From assembly GCF_001465545.3 (NCBI RefSeq), contig NZ_CP013480.3:1550001-1614000 (forward strand): a stretch of DNA of 64,000 nt. The letters are read 5' to 3'. Position 1 is the first letter of the stretch. Each line of letters opens with the position of its first letter. The notes beneath the pieces are model-generated. The model was given only the letters and a program-made list of their open reading frames with translations, had not been told where the DNA came from and searched no databases. This document shows positions 21,044 to 30,901 of the stretch, in pieces. The DNA is from Pandoraea norimbergensis (GTDB lineage: Bacteria > Pseudomonadota > Gammaproteobacteria > Burkholderiales > Burkholderiaceae). The position numbers and the translations under genes are program-made.

Positions 21044-22171
21044 TCAGATCGGCGCACCGGCGCGATCGGGCGCCGTGGCAGGGGCGTCGCCGTGGCTGCC
21101 GGCAGCACCGGCCGTCGTGCCCGCTGGCGCACTCAGATGCATTTGTTGTTCGCGCACCCGCAGCAACTGTGCGGCGACGGCGATGGCAATCGTTGCCGGG
21201 GCCTTGCCGGTGATACCCGCCACGCCAATCGGGCAGATCATCTGCTCGAAACGCTCCGGCGGCACGCCCCGGTCGCGCAGCCGGTGCTCGAACTGGCGGC
21301 GCTTGGTCATGGAGCCGATCAGCCCGAAGTAGGCAAAATCGTCACGCTTGAAGATTTCTTCGCACAGCCGCTGGTCGAGCGCATGGTTGTGCGTCATCAC
21401 GAGGAAGAATGCGCCCGGCGGCGCTTCGGCCACGACGGACTCGGGGGTGTCGGTGGATTCGACCGTGGTATTGGGCGGTACGGTGTCGGGAAACGTCTCG
21501 TGGCGCTCGTCGGCCCACGTCACGCGGCAGGGCAACGTCGCGAGCACTTGCACGATGGCCTGACCGACGTGACCGGCCCCGAACAGCACGATATGGAAGT
21601 CGCTCGGTGCGAGTCGCTCGCTCAGCCACAACCAGCCGTCGCTGCCTTGCCAGAAAGCGCAGGCGGCGTCATCGGCGTCGCGTGTCAGCGTGTGCGGATG
21701 GGCCAGCGGTTCGCTCGCATCGAGTTCGGTCAGCAACACCGGGCCGCCTTGCTGCTGGCTGGCCACGGCGTTGGCACCGGGGGCGCCGAAGGCCACACTG
21801 CGCAGGCTGGATTCGCCTGCGCTCAGCCGCTTATGCAAGGCGCTGACCCACGCCAGATCGGTGAGTGTCAGCACTTCAAAGGCGAGCGTGACGGCGCCGC
21901 CGCAGCACTGGCCCAGACTCGGGCCCAGCGCAAAACGCTCGACGTGCCGCCCGCCCTGTTGCCCGTACTGTTTGAGCAGTTGACGCGCGACTTCCATCGC
22001 GCGCCATTCCAGATGGCCGCCGCCGATGGTTTCCCACACGTGCTCGCGGGTCACGAGCAAATGCGTGCCCGCTTCGCGCGGCGCCGAGCCTTCGACGCGC
22101 GCGATCGTGACCAATACGGCGGCTTCACCGCGCGCGAGCAGTTTGTGGGCGGCGTCGACCCAGCGATGCAT
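21044..22171 (-). CDS. xdhC: Xanthine dehydrogenase accessory protein XdhC
   Basis: A 375-residue molybdenum-cofactor insertion chaperone. The N-terminal XdhC/CoxI domain (VTIARVEGSAPREAGTHLL, then TIGGGHLEW and GQCCGGAV) binds and sulfurates the cofactor; the C-terminal Rossmann domain begins at IVLFGAGHVGQA (about residue 190) and contains MTHNHALDQRL and YFGLIGSMTKR. The start is ATG 22171, which overlaps the xdhB stop by one base (TGATG), implying translational coupling; a longer in-frame extension upstream overlaps xdhB and is rejected. The C-terminal 25 residues are a low-complexity Ala/Gly/Pro tail. Confidence 0.95.
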   Translation of the reverse strand: MHRWVDAAHKLLARGEAAVLVTIARVEGSAPREAGTHLLVTREHVWETIGGGHLEWRAMEVARQLLKQYGQQGGRHVERFALGPSLGQCCGGAVTLAFEVLTLTDLAWVSALHKRLSAGESSLRSVAFGAPGANAVASQQQGGPVLLTELDASEPLAHPHTLTRDADDAACAFWQGSDGWLWLSERLAPSDFHIVLFGAGHVGQAIVQVLATLPCRVTWADERHETFPDTVPPNTTVESTDTPESVVAEAPPGAFFLVMTHNHALDQRLCEEIFKRDDFAYFGLIGSMTKRRQFEHRLRDRGVPPERFEQMICPIGVAGITGKAPATIAIAVAAQLLRVREQQMHLSAPAGTTAGAAGSHGDAPATAPDRAGAPI

Positions 22172-24519
22172 CAGCCGGCGCTCCGCGTGCGCAACTCGGT
22201 AATTGCCATGAGCAGCGCCTCGGACGTGGCCGGCGCATTGAGCACCGGTTCGTCGCGATGGTCGTTCACGCTGGCGACGGCGTCGCGCAACGCATTGAAC
22301 ACGGAGAACGGCAGCAACAGCGGCGGCTCGCCCACGGCCTTCGAGCGATGGATCGAGTCCATCACGTTGGTGTTGTCGAAGAGCGCCACGCGGAAGTCGG
22401 TCGGGCAGTCGCTGATCCCCGGGATCTTGTACGTCGACGGGGCGTGCGTCATCAACTTGCCGTCCTTGTTCCACCATAGCTCTTCGGTGGTCAGCCAGCC
22501 CATGCCCTGAATGAATGCCCCTTCGACCTGCCCGATATCGAGCGCCGGGTTGATCGACTTGCCCGCGTCGTGCAGCACGTCGGCACGCAACAGGCGCCAT
22601 TCGCCGGTCAGCGTGTCGAGCACGACTTCGGACACGGCCGCGCCGTACGCGAAGTAGTAGAACGGATTGCCGTTCATCTTCGCCGCATCCCACGACAGGC
22701 CCGGCGTGGCGTAGAAACCGTCAGACCACAACTGCACGCGCGCCCAGTAGGCTGCTTCGACGAGATCGGGGAACGCGACTTCATTGCCGTTGGCCGTCAC
22801 GACATCGTTGGCGAATTGCACGTCGTCAGCTGAGCCGCCGTATTTTTGCGCGGCAAACGCGGCCAGTCGCTGGCGAATCTGCCACGCGGCATTTTGCGCT
22901 GCCTTGCCGTTCAGGTCGGCACCCGTCGACGCTGCCGTCGCGGAGGTGTTGGCGACCTTGCTGGTGTCGGTGGCCGTCACGCGAACGTGCGAGAGATCGA
23001 CGCCCAGCTCGTGCGCCACGACTTGCGCCACCTTGGTGTTCAGCCCTTGCCCCATCTCGGTGCCGCCGTGATTGACCAGCATCGAGCCGTCACGGTAGAC
23101 GTGCACCAGCGCACCGGCCTGATTGAAGGCCTGCACGTTGAACGAGATGCCGAACTTAAGCGGCGTGAGTGCCAACCCCTTGCGCAGCACGGGGCTCGTG
23201 CGATTGAACGCGTTCACGGCGTCGCGGCGTGCGCGATAGTCGCTGGTCGTTTCCAACTCGCTGACCAGCTCGTGAATGATGTTGTCCTTTACGGTCTGCC
23301 CGTACGGCGTGGTGTTGCGATCGGTGGTGCCGTAGAAGTTGACGCGACGCACGTCGAGGGCATCTTTGCCCAGACGGCGTGCAATGGCGTCTTGCAACAC
23401 TTCCATGATCAGCGCGCCCTGCGGGCCGCCGAAACCACGGAAAGCGGTGTTCGATTGCGTGTTGGTCTTGCCGCACAGCGCGCGCAGGTCGGCGTCGGGC
23501 ACGTAGTAGGCATTGTCGAAGTGGCAGATCGCGCGCGTGGCGACCGGGCCCGACAGGTCGGCGGAGAAGCCTGCGCGCAGCGTCATGTCGACCTTCGCGC
23601 CGGTGATGCGGCCGGTGTCGTCGAAGCCTACGTCGTACTCGAAGTAGAAGCCGTGACGCTTGCCGGTCATCATGAAGTCGTCGTCGCGATCGAGGCGCAG
23701 CTTCACGGGGCGCTTGAGGCGCGTGGCGCACAGCGCCGCGACGCAGGCAAACAGGCCCGATTGCGATTCCTTGCCGCCAAACCCGCCGCCCATGCGACGG
23801 CATTCGACCAGCACCTGATGGCTGTGCCAGTGCAGCGCATGCGAGACCAGCATCTGCATTTCGGTCGGGTGCTGCGTCGAGCAGTAGACGTGCACGCCAT
23901 CGTTCTCTTTCGGAATGGCGTACGAAATCTGCCCTTCGAGATAGAACTGCTCCTGCCCGTTGCATTCGAACGTGCCCGTCAGGCGGTTCGGCGAGGCTTG
24001 CAACGCCGCATCGGCATCGCCACGGCGCAGGTGATACGGCGGCAACACGCCGGCGCCTGCGGCCTTGGCGGCCTGCGGCGTAAGAATGGACGGCAGGTCT
24101 TCGTATTCGCCCTTCGCCAGACGTGCAGCACGGCGCGCCGCGTCATGCGATTCGGCCACGACGGCAAACATCGGCTGACCGATGTATTGCACGATGCCGT
24201 CGGCGAGAATCGGATCGTCGTGGATGACCGGGCCGCAATCGTTCACGCCGGGAATGTCGGCGGCGGTCAGCACGGCGACCACGCCTGGCGCTTTGCGCAC
24301 GGCGTCGAGATCGAGTGACAGAATGCGCGCGTGCGCCTTGGGCGACGGGCCCAGTGCGCAGTGCAGCGTGCCTTGAACTTCGGGGATGTCGTCGGTGTAG
24401 GTGGCTTCGCCAGCCACGTGGAGGACGGCCGATTCGTGCGGACGCGAGCGGCCCACCTGGGCGCTCGATGCCGTGGTGGTACCGGTCTGCGTCATGAAGC
24501 CTTCAACTTGCGTGTTCAT
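22171..24519 (-). CDS. xdhB: Xanthine dehydrogenase, molybdopterin-binding large subunit
   Basis: A 782-residue subunit that carries the molybdenum cofactor and substrate site, oxidising hypoxanthine to xanthine and then urate. Recognisable family blocks are EATYTDDIP near the N-terminus, GQEQFYLEGQ, the Gly-rich RRMGGGFGGKESQ loop, NTAFRGFGGPQG with the substrate-binding arginine, GTEMGQGLNTK and, near the C-terminus, the active-site block KAVGEPPLLLP with the catalytic glutamate. GGAG lies just before ATG 24519. It follows xdhA by 12 bp and overlaps xdhC, forming a three-gene operon. Confidence 0.97.
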   Translation of the reverse strand: MNTQVEGFMTQTGTTTASSAQVGRSRPHESAVLHVAGEATYTDDIPEVQGTLHCALGPSPKAHARILSLDLDAVRKAPGVVAVLTAADIPGVNDCGPVIHDDPILADGIVQYIGQPMFAVVAESHDAARRAARLAKGEYEDLPSILTPQAAKAAGAGVLPPYHLRRGDADAALQASPNRLTGTFECNGQEQFYLEGQISYAIPKENDGVHVYCSTQHPTEMQMLVSHALHWHSHQVLVECRRMGGGFGGKESQSGLFACVAALCATRLKRPVKLRLDRDDDFMMTGKRHGFYFEYDVGFDDTGRITGAKVDMTLRAGFSADLSGPVATRAICHFDNAYYVPDADLRALCGKTNTQSNTAFRGFGGPQGALIMEVLQDAIARRLGKDALDVRRVNFYGTTDRNTTPYGQTVKDNIIHELVSELETTSDYRARRDAVNAFNRTSPVLRKGLALTPLKFGISFNVQAFNQAGALVHVYRDGSMLVNHGGTEMGQGLNTKVAQVVAHELGVDLSHVRVTATDTSKVANTSATAASTGADLNGKAAQNAAWQIRQRLAAFAAQKYGGSADDVQFANDVVTANGNEVAFPDLVEAAYWARVQLWSDGFYATPGLSWDAAKMNGNPFYYFAYGAAVSEVVLDTLTGEWRLLRADVLHDAGKSINPALDIGQVEGAFIQGMGWLTTEELWWNKDGKLMTHAPSTYKIPGISDCPTDFRVALFDNTNVMDSIHRSKAVGEPPLLLPFSVFNALRDAVASVNDHRDEPVLNAPATSEALLMAITELRTRSAG

Positions 24520-24531
24520 GGGCGGCTCCGG

Positions 24532-26004
24532 TCAGACGTTGGCAAACGCATTGACCTCGTGCGCCGCCAGCGGCGCGTCGGTACGCGTTTCCAGGAAAAA
24601 ACGATACAACAGATTCTGCGCGCCCGCGAGCCGGTAAGCACTCGTCGCTCGCATATCCGACAGCGGCTGGTAGTCCGTCGGCAACGCGGCCATCGCGGCG
24701 CGCACGGTGGCCTCGGTCCACGGTTGTCCGTTCAGCGCCGCTTCGATGGCGGCACCGCGCTTGGGCGTCGCGGCCATACCGCCGAAGGCGATACGGGCCG
24801 AGCGCACCACATCGCCGTCGAGGTCGATGGCGAAGGCCGCGCACACGGCGGAAATGTCCTGATCGAAGCGCTTGGCCAGCTTGTACGTGCGGAATCGCTG
24901 GGGCGTGCGCGGATACGGCACGCGGATGCCCTGCACGAACTCACCCGGCTCGATGGCGCTCTTCTGATAGGCGATGTAGAAGTCCTCCAGCGGCATTTCG
25001 CGCACGCGGTCTTCACGGCGCAGCACGATGGACGTGCCCAGCGAGATCAGGCCCGGCATGGAGTCGCCGATGGGCGAGCCGTTGGCGACGTTGCCGCCGA
25101 GCGTGCCCGCGTTGCGAATCGGGAACGACGCGAAGCGCTGACGCAGTTCCGCCAGTTCGGGGTAGTGCTTGACCAGTGCGTCGAAAGCATCGTTGAGCAG
25201 GGCGCCTGCGCCGACATAGATGCCGTTCGGACCTTCCGAAATCTCGCGCAGTTCCGCGACTTGCCCGATATAAATCAGGTGTTTGAGATCGCGGAATTGC
25301 TTGGTGACCCACAGGCCCACGTCCGTGCTGCCCGCGAGAATGCGTGCGTCCGGGTGCGCGGCGCGCAGCGTGCCCAGCTCGGCCAGCGAGCGCGGGGCGT
25401 GGAACAGGTGGTTGTCGTGTTCGTACGTCAGCATCTCACCGCGTTGCAGCGCTTGAAGCTGTTTGGCGAGCGCGGCACGATCGAATTCGTGGCGCGGCAG
25501 GTCGTACATCTTCTGCGCAGCATCGACGATCGGGCGGTAGCCGGTGCAACGGCACAGGTTGCCGGACAGCACGTCGTCGATTTCGCGACGGCTTGGGCAG
25601 CCCGCCGATTCGGGGCGGTTCAGATACATGGCCCACAGGGACATGACGAAGCCGGGCGTGCAGAAGCCGCACTGGGAGGCGTGGCAGTCGACCAGCGCCT
25701 GTTGCACCGGATGCAGCTCGCCGGTCGGCGCGCGCAGGTCTTCTACGGTGAACAGGGCCTTGCCATCGAGGGTGGGGAGAAACTGGATGCACGCGTTGAC
25801 CGCGCGCAGGGAGACATCGCCATCGCCGGCCAGCTCGCCGATCACGACGGTGCAGGCGCCGCAGTCGCCTTCGGCACAACCCTCCTTGGTGCCGGTGCAA
25901 TGCAGGTCTTCGCGCGTGTACTGGAGCACGGTTCGGGTCGTATCTTCGCCCGTGACTTCGTGCACCTTGCCGCGGTAATAGAAGCGGATGGGTTGTGTCT
26001 CCAT
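24532..26004 (-). CDS. xdhA: Xanthine dehydrogenase small subunit ([2Fe-2S] and FAD domains)
   Basis: A 490-residue electron-transfer subunit. The first [2Fe-2S] domain shows GCAEGDCGACTV (residues about 42-53), the second SQCGFCTPGFVMS and GNLCRCTGYRPI (residues about 108-155). The FAD domain follows from about residue 190 (ILAGSTDVGLW, then the FAD-contacting GGNVANGSPIGD), with the CO_dehydrogenase flavoprotein C-terminal domain to the end. It passes electrons from the molybdenum site to NAD+. It is the first gene of xdhABC, transcribed away from a LysR regulator. Confidence 0.97.
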   Translation of the reverse strand: METQPIRFYYRGKVHEVTGEDTTRTVLQYTREDLHCTGTKEGCAEGDCGACTVVIGELAGDGDVSLRAVNACIQFLPTLDGKALFTVEDLRAPTGELHPVQQALVDCHASQCGFCTPGFVMSLWAMYLNRPESAGCPSRREIDDVLSGNLCRCTGYRPIVDAAQKMYDLPRHEFDRAALAKQLQALQRGEMLTYEHDNHLFHAPRSLAELGTLRAAHPDARILAGSTDVGLWVTKQFRDLKHLIYIGQVAELREISEGPNGIYVGAGALLNDAFDALVKHYPELAELRQRFASFPIRNAGTLGGNVANGSPIGDSMPGLISLGTSIVLRREDRVREMPLEDFYIAYQKSAIEPGEFVQGIRVPYPRTPQRFRTYKLAKRFDQDISAVCAAFAIDLDGDVVRSARIAFGGMAATPKRGAAIEAALNGQPWTEATVRAAMAALPTDYQPLSDMRATSAYRLAGAQNLLYRFFLETRTDAPLAAHEVNAFANV

Positions 26005-26135
26005 GATTCTCAGTGTAGTGCAGTGAATTGTTGTCGATGCGCCGGGACTGCTCCGGCGTGGGGATGAGCCGAAGATAGCACCGGCGCGGGAGGTAAATAT
26101 TTCGTGCCCATGATGATGGCTATTCGGTCGCCCCG

Positions 26136-26153
26136 ATGACGCGGCATTGTCAT
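26136..26153. promoter_or_regulatory. Dyad in the xdhA/LysR divergent promoter
   Basis: ATGAC-N8-GTCAT lies in the 209-bp gap between xdhA and the divergent LysR gene. It contains a T-N11-A type core expected of LysR boxes and is the best candidate for the binding site of the adjacent regulator. Confidence 0.45.
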
Positions 26154-26213
26154 AAACTATCGTTCATCCCCCCGTTATCAGACGTTCAACACGTCCACCG
26201 AGCCCCCGTCCCC

Positions 26214-27206
26214 ATGCAAAGACCCCGCGAACAGATCGACGCCTACCTGCTGCGGGTGCTCCATACGCTGCTCACCGAACAAAGCGTTTCACGCGCCGCG
26301 CTCAAGCTCGGCCAGTCGCAACCGGCGGTCAGCAACTCGTTGCGCCGGCTGCGCGAAATCACGGGCGACGCCATTCTGGTGCGCGGCAAGAGCGGCATGG
26401 TCGCCACCGAACGCGGCCGCGAACTGCTGGGTTTTGCGACCGACGCGCTCGCCGCCATCGACCGTATCACCCATCCGGCCACCGAATTTGCCCCGCAGAC
26501 CACCACGCGGGCGTTCCGGCTGGGCGCGCCGGACTATCTCGACGCGGTTTTCCTGCCCAATATCGCCGAAGTGCTGCGCCGCGATGCGCCGTCGGCGCGC
26601 TTGCACGTCCAGCCGATCAATGCGGGCTTCGACTATGCCGGTGCACTGGAAAACGGCTCGCTCGATGTGGTGATCGGCAACTGGCTGGAACCGCCGCCGC
26701 AACTGCACATGTCGCGTCTGTTCGACGACGAAGTGGTGTGCATGCTCGGTGCGCAGCATCCGCTCGCGAACAAGGGCATCTCACTGAAGCACTATCTGGA
26801 ATTGCCGCATCTCGCGCCCACGCCCTACGTGGCCGAGCGGCAGAGCTTTATCGACGGCTGTCTGGCGGAGCAGGGGCTGCGGCGCAACATTCAGATGACG
26901 ATGCCGTACTTCGGGCTCGTGCCGTACGTGCTGATGCGCACGGATCTGGTGTTTACCACCGGGCGGCAGTTTGCGCAGCACTACGCGCGCTATTTGCCGA
27001 TTCGCGTGCTGCCGTCACCGTTCGCGTTCCCGCCGATGCGGTTCTATCAGCTCTGGCACGAGCGGACCCACGCGGCCCCAGAGGTGACGTGGCTGCGCCG
27101 GCGTGTGGCGGAAGTGGCAACGGAGCTGGATGCGGCCGGGAGTGGTGCCGGTGCAGGCAATGGCGCGGGGCTCACAACGGATGGCACGGTGGCCGGACGG
27201 CCTTAA
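26214..27206 (+). CDS. LysR-type regulator, divergent from xdhABC
   Basis: A 330-residue LysR-family regulator. The winged helix-turn-helix occupies residues 1-65, with LGQSQPAVSNSLRRLREITGD as the recognition region; the sensor domain follows from about residue 95 (TTTRAFRLGAPDYLD). The layout LLTEQSVSRAALKLGQSQPAVS places it in the NodD/NahR-like subgroup. ATG 26214 (MQRPREQID) is preferred over an upstream in-frame ATG at 26136 on family length. The C-terminal 25 residues are a Gly/Ala-rich tail. It probably activates xdhABC in response to a purine intermediate; the ligand is unknown. Confidence 0.88.
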   Translation: MQRPREQIDAYLLRVLHTLLTEQSVSRAALKLGQSQPAVSNSLRRLREITGDAILVRGKSGMVATERGRELLGFATDALAAIDRITHPATEFAPQTTTRAFRLGAPDYLDAVFLPNIAEVLRRDAPSARLHVQPINAGFDYAGALENGSLDVVIGNWLEPPPQLHMSRLFDDEVVCMLGAQHPLANKGISLKHYLELPHLAPTPYVAERQSFIDGCLAEQGLRRNIQMTMPYFGLVPYVLMRTDLVFTTGRQFAQHYARYLPIRVLPSPFAFPPMRFYQLWHERTHAAPEVTWLRRRVAEVATELDAAGSGAGAGNGAGLTTDGTVAGRP

Positions 27207-27213
27207 AGACAAG

Positions 27214-27239
27214 ACTGGCCGCCCGGGAGGACGGCCAGT
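27214..27239. terminator. Weak hairpin between LysR and dsbB
   Basis: ACTGGCCG at 27214-27221 pairs perfectly with CGGCCAGT at 27232-27239 around a 10-nt loop, between the convergent LysR and dsbB genes. Neither strand has a strong T-run, so its strength as a terminator is doubtful. Confidence 0.35.
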
Positions 27240-27306
27240 GAGACAGACTTCGATATCGGGCGGTGCCCAGCGGGCACACGTCGATATCGAATCAGGGAAC
27301 GACGCC

Positions 27307-27819
27307 TTAGCGCAGCGAAATCGCGCGACGCGGACGATGCAGCGCCAGCGCCAGAAAAATCACGACAAACGCGGCCAGCGACCACATCGGCAGCGTCAGG
27401 CCGAGAATCGGCGGATACATCGTCTGACACATGCCCTGCACCTGGAAAACCTGCGGCAGCATGCGCGAGGTCGGCAACGCGTCGACAAATGCTTCGACGA
27501 CGTCGTAGCCGCAGCTCACCATCGGATTCGCCTGCACGTAGATCAGATAGGCCGATGCGGCCATGCCGCCAATCGCCGACAGCGCTGCAAGCACGCGCGC
27601 GAACTGAATGCCCGCCCAGCCGCGCGAGACCGCCCCGACCAGCCCGAAAATCGCGATCAGCACCAGCGAGTAGCGCGCCAGAATGCACAGCGGACAAGGG
27701 TCTTCGTGCAGCACGTACTGGAAGTACAGCGCGCCGCCCAGCAGGGCCAGGCACACGAGGGTCAGCAGGAAATACAACGAGCGTTCGCGGCGCAGGGCCG
27801 GGTCGATTTGAGCGTTCAT
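27307..27819 (-). CDS. dsbB: Disulfide bond formation protein B
   Basis: A 170-residue inner-membrane quinone-linked oxidoreductase that reoxidises DsbA. Four membrane helices are visible; the first periplasmic loop has the redox pair in DPCPLC (Cys about 41 and 44) and the second loop has the second pair in VSCGYD and GMCQTM. The start MNAQID at 27819 is chosen: the longer frame to 27969 adds 50 hydrophilic residues absent from the family. The ribosome-binding site is weak. It is flanked by unrelated genes and appears to be monocistronic. Confidence 0.95.
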   Translation of the reverse strand: MNAQIDPALRRERSLYFLLTLVCLALLGGALYFQYVLHEDPCPLCILARYSLVLIAIFGLVGAVSRGWAGIQFARVLAALSAIGGMAASAYLIYVQANPMVSCGYDVVEAFVDALPTSRMLPQVFQVQGMCQTMYPPILGLTLPMWSLAAFVVIFLALALHRPRRAISLR

Positions 27820-28077
27820 GTCACTTCGGGCGGATGGACTATCGGATAACAGACGGCACGCTGATGCCCGTAAACCCCCGTATGACGCGGGCGCCGGGCA
27901 CATGGGCTGGCATTGTAACCCCGCGTCGATTCGCGCGTGAGACGAAAAAATACGGAACTTTCCGCCCAAAAATCAGACGTTTGCGCTCCCCGGAGAGCTA
28001 TCAGAACTCACAGGGTGCCTGAAGCCGGTGGCGACGAACCGGACGGGACGTCACCACCGCGACCGCCAGCCGCTGGT

Positions 28078-29463
28078 TCAGCCGCCCAGTCCTGCCGCGC
28101 GCAACGTGTGCTCGATGGCCCGGCCGACCGGGAACAGGCGCGCATCGTCGCCCGCTGCGCCGCTCACCATCAGGCCGATGGGCGCTTCGCCAGCCGCCTG
28201 ACACGGCAGCGAAAACGCGCAGCCGTCGATCATGTTGATGGCCGTGGGGTTGCGCAGCACCAGCGCATTGGTGGCCGTGAAGGCCTCGTCGCTGGCTTCC
28301 AGCGGGGCGATCGCCGGCGGCGTGAGCGGCACGGTCGGGCACAGCACTGCGTCGAAGCTCTGCCAAACGGGATTTGCTGCCCCGATGAGCGCGGCTCGCG
28401 CTTCGATCAGGTCGATATAGTCGGCCGCCCCGGCAGGCTCGCCCTTGCGGATGCGTACGAGCACTCGCGGGTCGTACCCGTCGGCGCGTTCGGCCAGCAG
28501 CTTGCGATGCCACGCGAACGCTTCAATCGGCGAGAAGCCGAAGCGGTTGATCGCGGGCAAGTTCTCGAAGGGGGCGAATTTGAATTCGACGAGCGTCGCG
28601 CCGGCCTTGGCCAAGGCGGCGAGTGCACGTTCATAAATAGCGATGGCGGCGGGCTCCGCGCCATCGAGCACGTAGTTCGTCAGCACGCCAAACCGCATGC
28701 CCTTGAGCGAGCGCAGCGGCGCAGGCGTTTCAATCACCGGTTGACCGGACAGAATGGCATCGACCCACGCGCAGCAATCGACCGAGCGGCCGATCGGGCC
28801 CACTGAATCCAACGTGGTCGAGAGCGGCACGGCGCCGTCGCGCGGTGTGCGCGAGGCGGTCGGCTTGAAGCCGGTCAGGCCGCAAAATGCCGACGGAATA
28901 CGGATCGAGCCGCCCGTGTCGGTGCCCAGCCCCACGGCGGCCATACCGTCCGCCACCGATGCAGCGGCGCCCGAGGACGAGCCCCCGGCCACGTGGCCCG
29001 TCTCGCGCTGCCACGGCGAGCGCGGATGGCCGTAATGCGGGTTGAGGCCCAGTCCGGAAAACGCGAACTCGGTCATGTTGGTGCGACCGACGATGACGGC
29101 CCCGGCCTGACGCAGGCGCGCCACGGCGGGGGCGTCGCGCGTTGCCGGTGCGGCGTCGGCCAGCACGGTAGACCCGGCGCGCGTGACTTGTCCCGCCACG
29201 TCGAACAGGTCCTTGACGGACACCGGCAAGCCCATCAGCGGCGACAGGCGCACACCGGCGCGACGCAGGGCGTCCAGACCGTCGGCGGCGGCGCGCGCAG
29301 CGTCAGCGTCCACCTGCGTGAAGACGACGTTGCCTTGACCCGCCGGATCGGCGATGCGCGAGAGCGCTTGCTCGGTCAGGGCGCGGCTGGTGGTGCGGCC
29401 GCTGTCGAGTGCGGCGGCCAGGTCGGACAGGGGGCGTTTCAGATCGATGGCGTCGTGGCTCAT
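28078..29463 (-). CDS. Amidase-signature family amidase
   Basis: A 461-residue amidase of the Ser-cisSer-Lys class. The catalytic lysine is in LPVSVKDLFD (about residue 84), the Gly/Ser-rich signature is HVAGGSSSGAAASVA, and the nucleophile serine lies in GTDTGGSIRIPS. Such enzymes hydrolyse small amides, ureido compounds or act on Glu-tRNA(Gln); no gatCB genes are near, so a free amide substrate is likely. It starts 2 bp past the GntR gene stop, making it the last gene of a DUF2848-gntR-amidase operon. The substrate is unknown. Confidence 0.9.
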   Translation of the reverse strand: MSHDAIDLKRPLSDLAAALDSGRTTSRALTEQALSRIADPAGQGNVVFTQVDADAARAAADGLDALRRAGVRLSPLMGLPVSVKDLFDVAGQVTRAGSTVLADAAPATRDAPAVARLRQAGAVIVGRTNMTEFAFSGLGLNPHYGHPRSPWQRETGHVAGGSSSGAAASVADGMAAVGLGTDTGGSIRIPSAFCGLTGFKPTASRTPRDGAVPLSTTLDSVGPIGRSVDCCAWVDAILSGQPVIETPAPLRSLKGMRFGVLTNYVLDGAEPAAIAIYERALAALAKAGATLVEFKFAPFENLPAINRFGFSPIEAFAWHRKLLAERADGYDPRVLVRIRKGEPAGAADYIDLIEARAALIGAANPVWQSFDAVLCPTVPLTPPAIAPLEASDEAFTATNALVLRNPTAINMIDGCAFSLPCQAAGEAPIGLMVSGAAGDDARLFPVGRAIEHTLRAAGLGG

Positions 29464-29465
29464 GT

Positions 29466-30167
29466 TCAGATCGCTTTCAGAATATGGGTGCGGAATTCTT
29501 CGATATGCCGGGCAATTGCCCGGCGGGCGCGCTCGGCGTCGTGTGCCGCCAAGGCTTCATAAAGTTCGAGATGCTCGTCAAACACGCCTTCCAGATGGCT
29601 CGGCGTGGACAGTGCGAGAAACCAGAAGCGCAGCGAGCGCTCGTGCAGGCCGCGCAGCAACTCGGCCAGCGTCTGGTTGCGCGAAGCGCGCGAGATCGCC
29701 AGATGGAAGTCGCGGTCGATGGCCATCATGACGGCCACGTCGCGTGCCGCGATGGCCTCGCGCGAGCGCGCCAGCACGGCTTTGATGGCCGCGAGGTCGT
29801 CGGGTGTCGCCGCGCGGGCGGCCAGTTCGACGCAGTAGGTCTCGTTGATCATGCGCACGTCGATGATTTCGAGCGCGTCGTTGAGCGAGACCGGCGCCAC
29901 CATCGCGCCTTTGCGCGGCAGGATCACGAGCAAGCCTTCGAGCGCCAGACGATGCATCGCCTGATGCACCGGCGTGCGCCCGAGCCCTGTCGACTGCATC
30001 AGTTGGGCCTCATTGAGCGTTTCGCCCGGGCGCAGCCGCAAGGTGATGATGTCGTGCTTGATTGCCTCGTAGGCGCGCTCGGTAAGACTGCGGCCATCGG
30101 CGGGCGCAGCGGTGCGAGCGGAGGCCACAGGGGCGGGGGCGGAAGCGTCGGGCGTGTCGTTGAGCAT
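29466..30167 (-). CDS. GntR-family (FadR subgroup) transcriptional regulator
   Basis: A 233-residue regulator. The N-terminal winged helix (ERAYEAIKHDIITLRLRPGETLNEAQL through GRTPVHQAMHRLALEGLL) is typical GntR, and the C-terminal all-helical FCD domain carries the metal-binding histidine pattern in DFHLAIS and later RHIEEF. It is sandwiched between a DUF2848 gene and an amidase in the same operon and is probably autoregulated, with the inverted repeat at 30902-30939 as the candidate operator. The start at 30167 is chosen on family length; there is no clear Shine-Dalgarno. Confidence 0.9.
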   Translation of the reverse strand: MLNDTPDASAPAPVASARTAAPADGRSLTERAYEAIKHDIITLRLRPGETLNEAQLMQSTGLGRTPVHQAMHRLALEGLLVILPRKGAMVAPVSLNDALEIIDVRMINETYCVELAARAATPDDLAAIKAVLARSREAIAARDVAVMMAIDRDFHLAISRASRNQTLAELLRGLHERSLRFWFLALSTPSHLEGVFDEHLELYEALAAHDAERARRAIARHIEEFRTHILKAI

Positions 30168-30181
30168 CGAATCGGGGGAGA

Positions 30182-30889
30182 TCAGTCGGCGATGGCCAGC
30201 GCCTGCGTGGCGTAGCGATGCCGGATAGCGCGGCCGAGCACCGGGTCGCGCAGTTCGATTTCGAACACGTCGCCTCCGGCGACGCCGCCGATGGCAGCGA
30301 GTGTGCCACAGAACATCGCAGCACCAGCAGGCAAGCCGTCCGGGCCCAGTTTTGCCATCAATTCCTGCGGCGAGAGCAGGCTGGCCACCGTGCCTTCCTG
30401 ATACAGATGCCGGGCACCGTCGCGCGTGACCCACGAACGAAGTTCCAGTTGATCCCAGTGACCTGCCACGTCGGCAAAACGCCACGCCTCGCGCGCAACC
30501 GGCTTGCCGCAGATCTGTTTCGACACCGTCACGCCGTACGCCTCGACTTTGCGGTCGGTGTGGTCGGAGCCCACGCTCACCAGCAAACCGGCGTCGCTCT
30601 GCACGAGCACGCACTCGGCTTCGCCGCTGCTGGTCTGGCCGACCACGTCGATGGCGTCGTCCTGCGACAGCAAGGCCGGGGCCAGCCGGTAGAAGCACGG
30701 CGTGGTCGACGGACGGCGCACCCCGAGGGCAGCCAATTCGGCGATGTGATGCTCGACCGCGTCACGGTCGCGCCCGGCCCAGCCGGCAATGATCAGCGTA
30801 TCGACACATGCGGTGACGGGCACCTTGGCGGCCACGGAGGCGTCGCCCTGTGACACCGCAAGCACCGCAAACGACAAACGGGAACTCAT
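30182..30889 (-). CDS. DUF2848 family protein (fumarylacetoacetase-like fold)
   Basis: A 235-residue cytosolic protein of the DUF2848 family, which resembles fumarylacetoacetate hydrolases. It shows ACVDTLIIAGWAGRD near the N-terminus, VGSDHTDRKVEAYGV in the middle and AAMFCGTLAAIGG with VFEIELRDP near the C-terminus, matching the FAH-like metal/substrate core. The start MSSRLSF at 30889 is preceded by AGGAG on the minus strand (30899-30903); the in-frame extension upstream is AT-rich and untypical. First gene of the operon with GntR and amidase; the pair of hydrolases suggests degradation of an amide or acyl compound. Confidence 0.82.
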   Translation of the reverse strand: MSSRLSFAVLAVSQGDASVAAKVPVTACVDTLIIAGWAGRDRDAVEHHIAELAALGVRRPSTTPCFYRLAPALLSQDDAIDVVGQTSSGEAECVLVQSDAGLLVSVGSDHTDRKVEAYGVTVSKQICGKPVAREAWRFADVAGHWDQLELRSWVTRDGARHLYQEGTVASLLSPQELMAKLGPDGLPAGAAMFCGTLAAIGGVAGGDVFEIELRDPVLGRAIRHRYATQALAIAD

Positions 30890-30901
30890 GAAAACGCACT
30901 C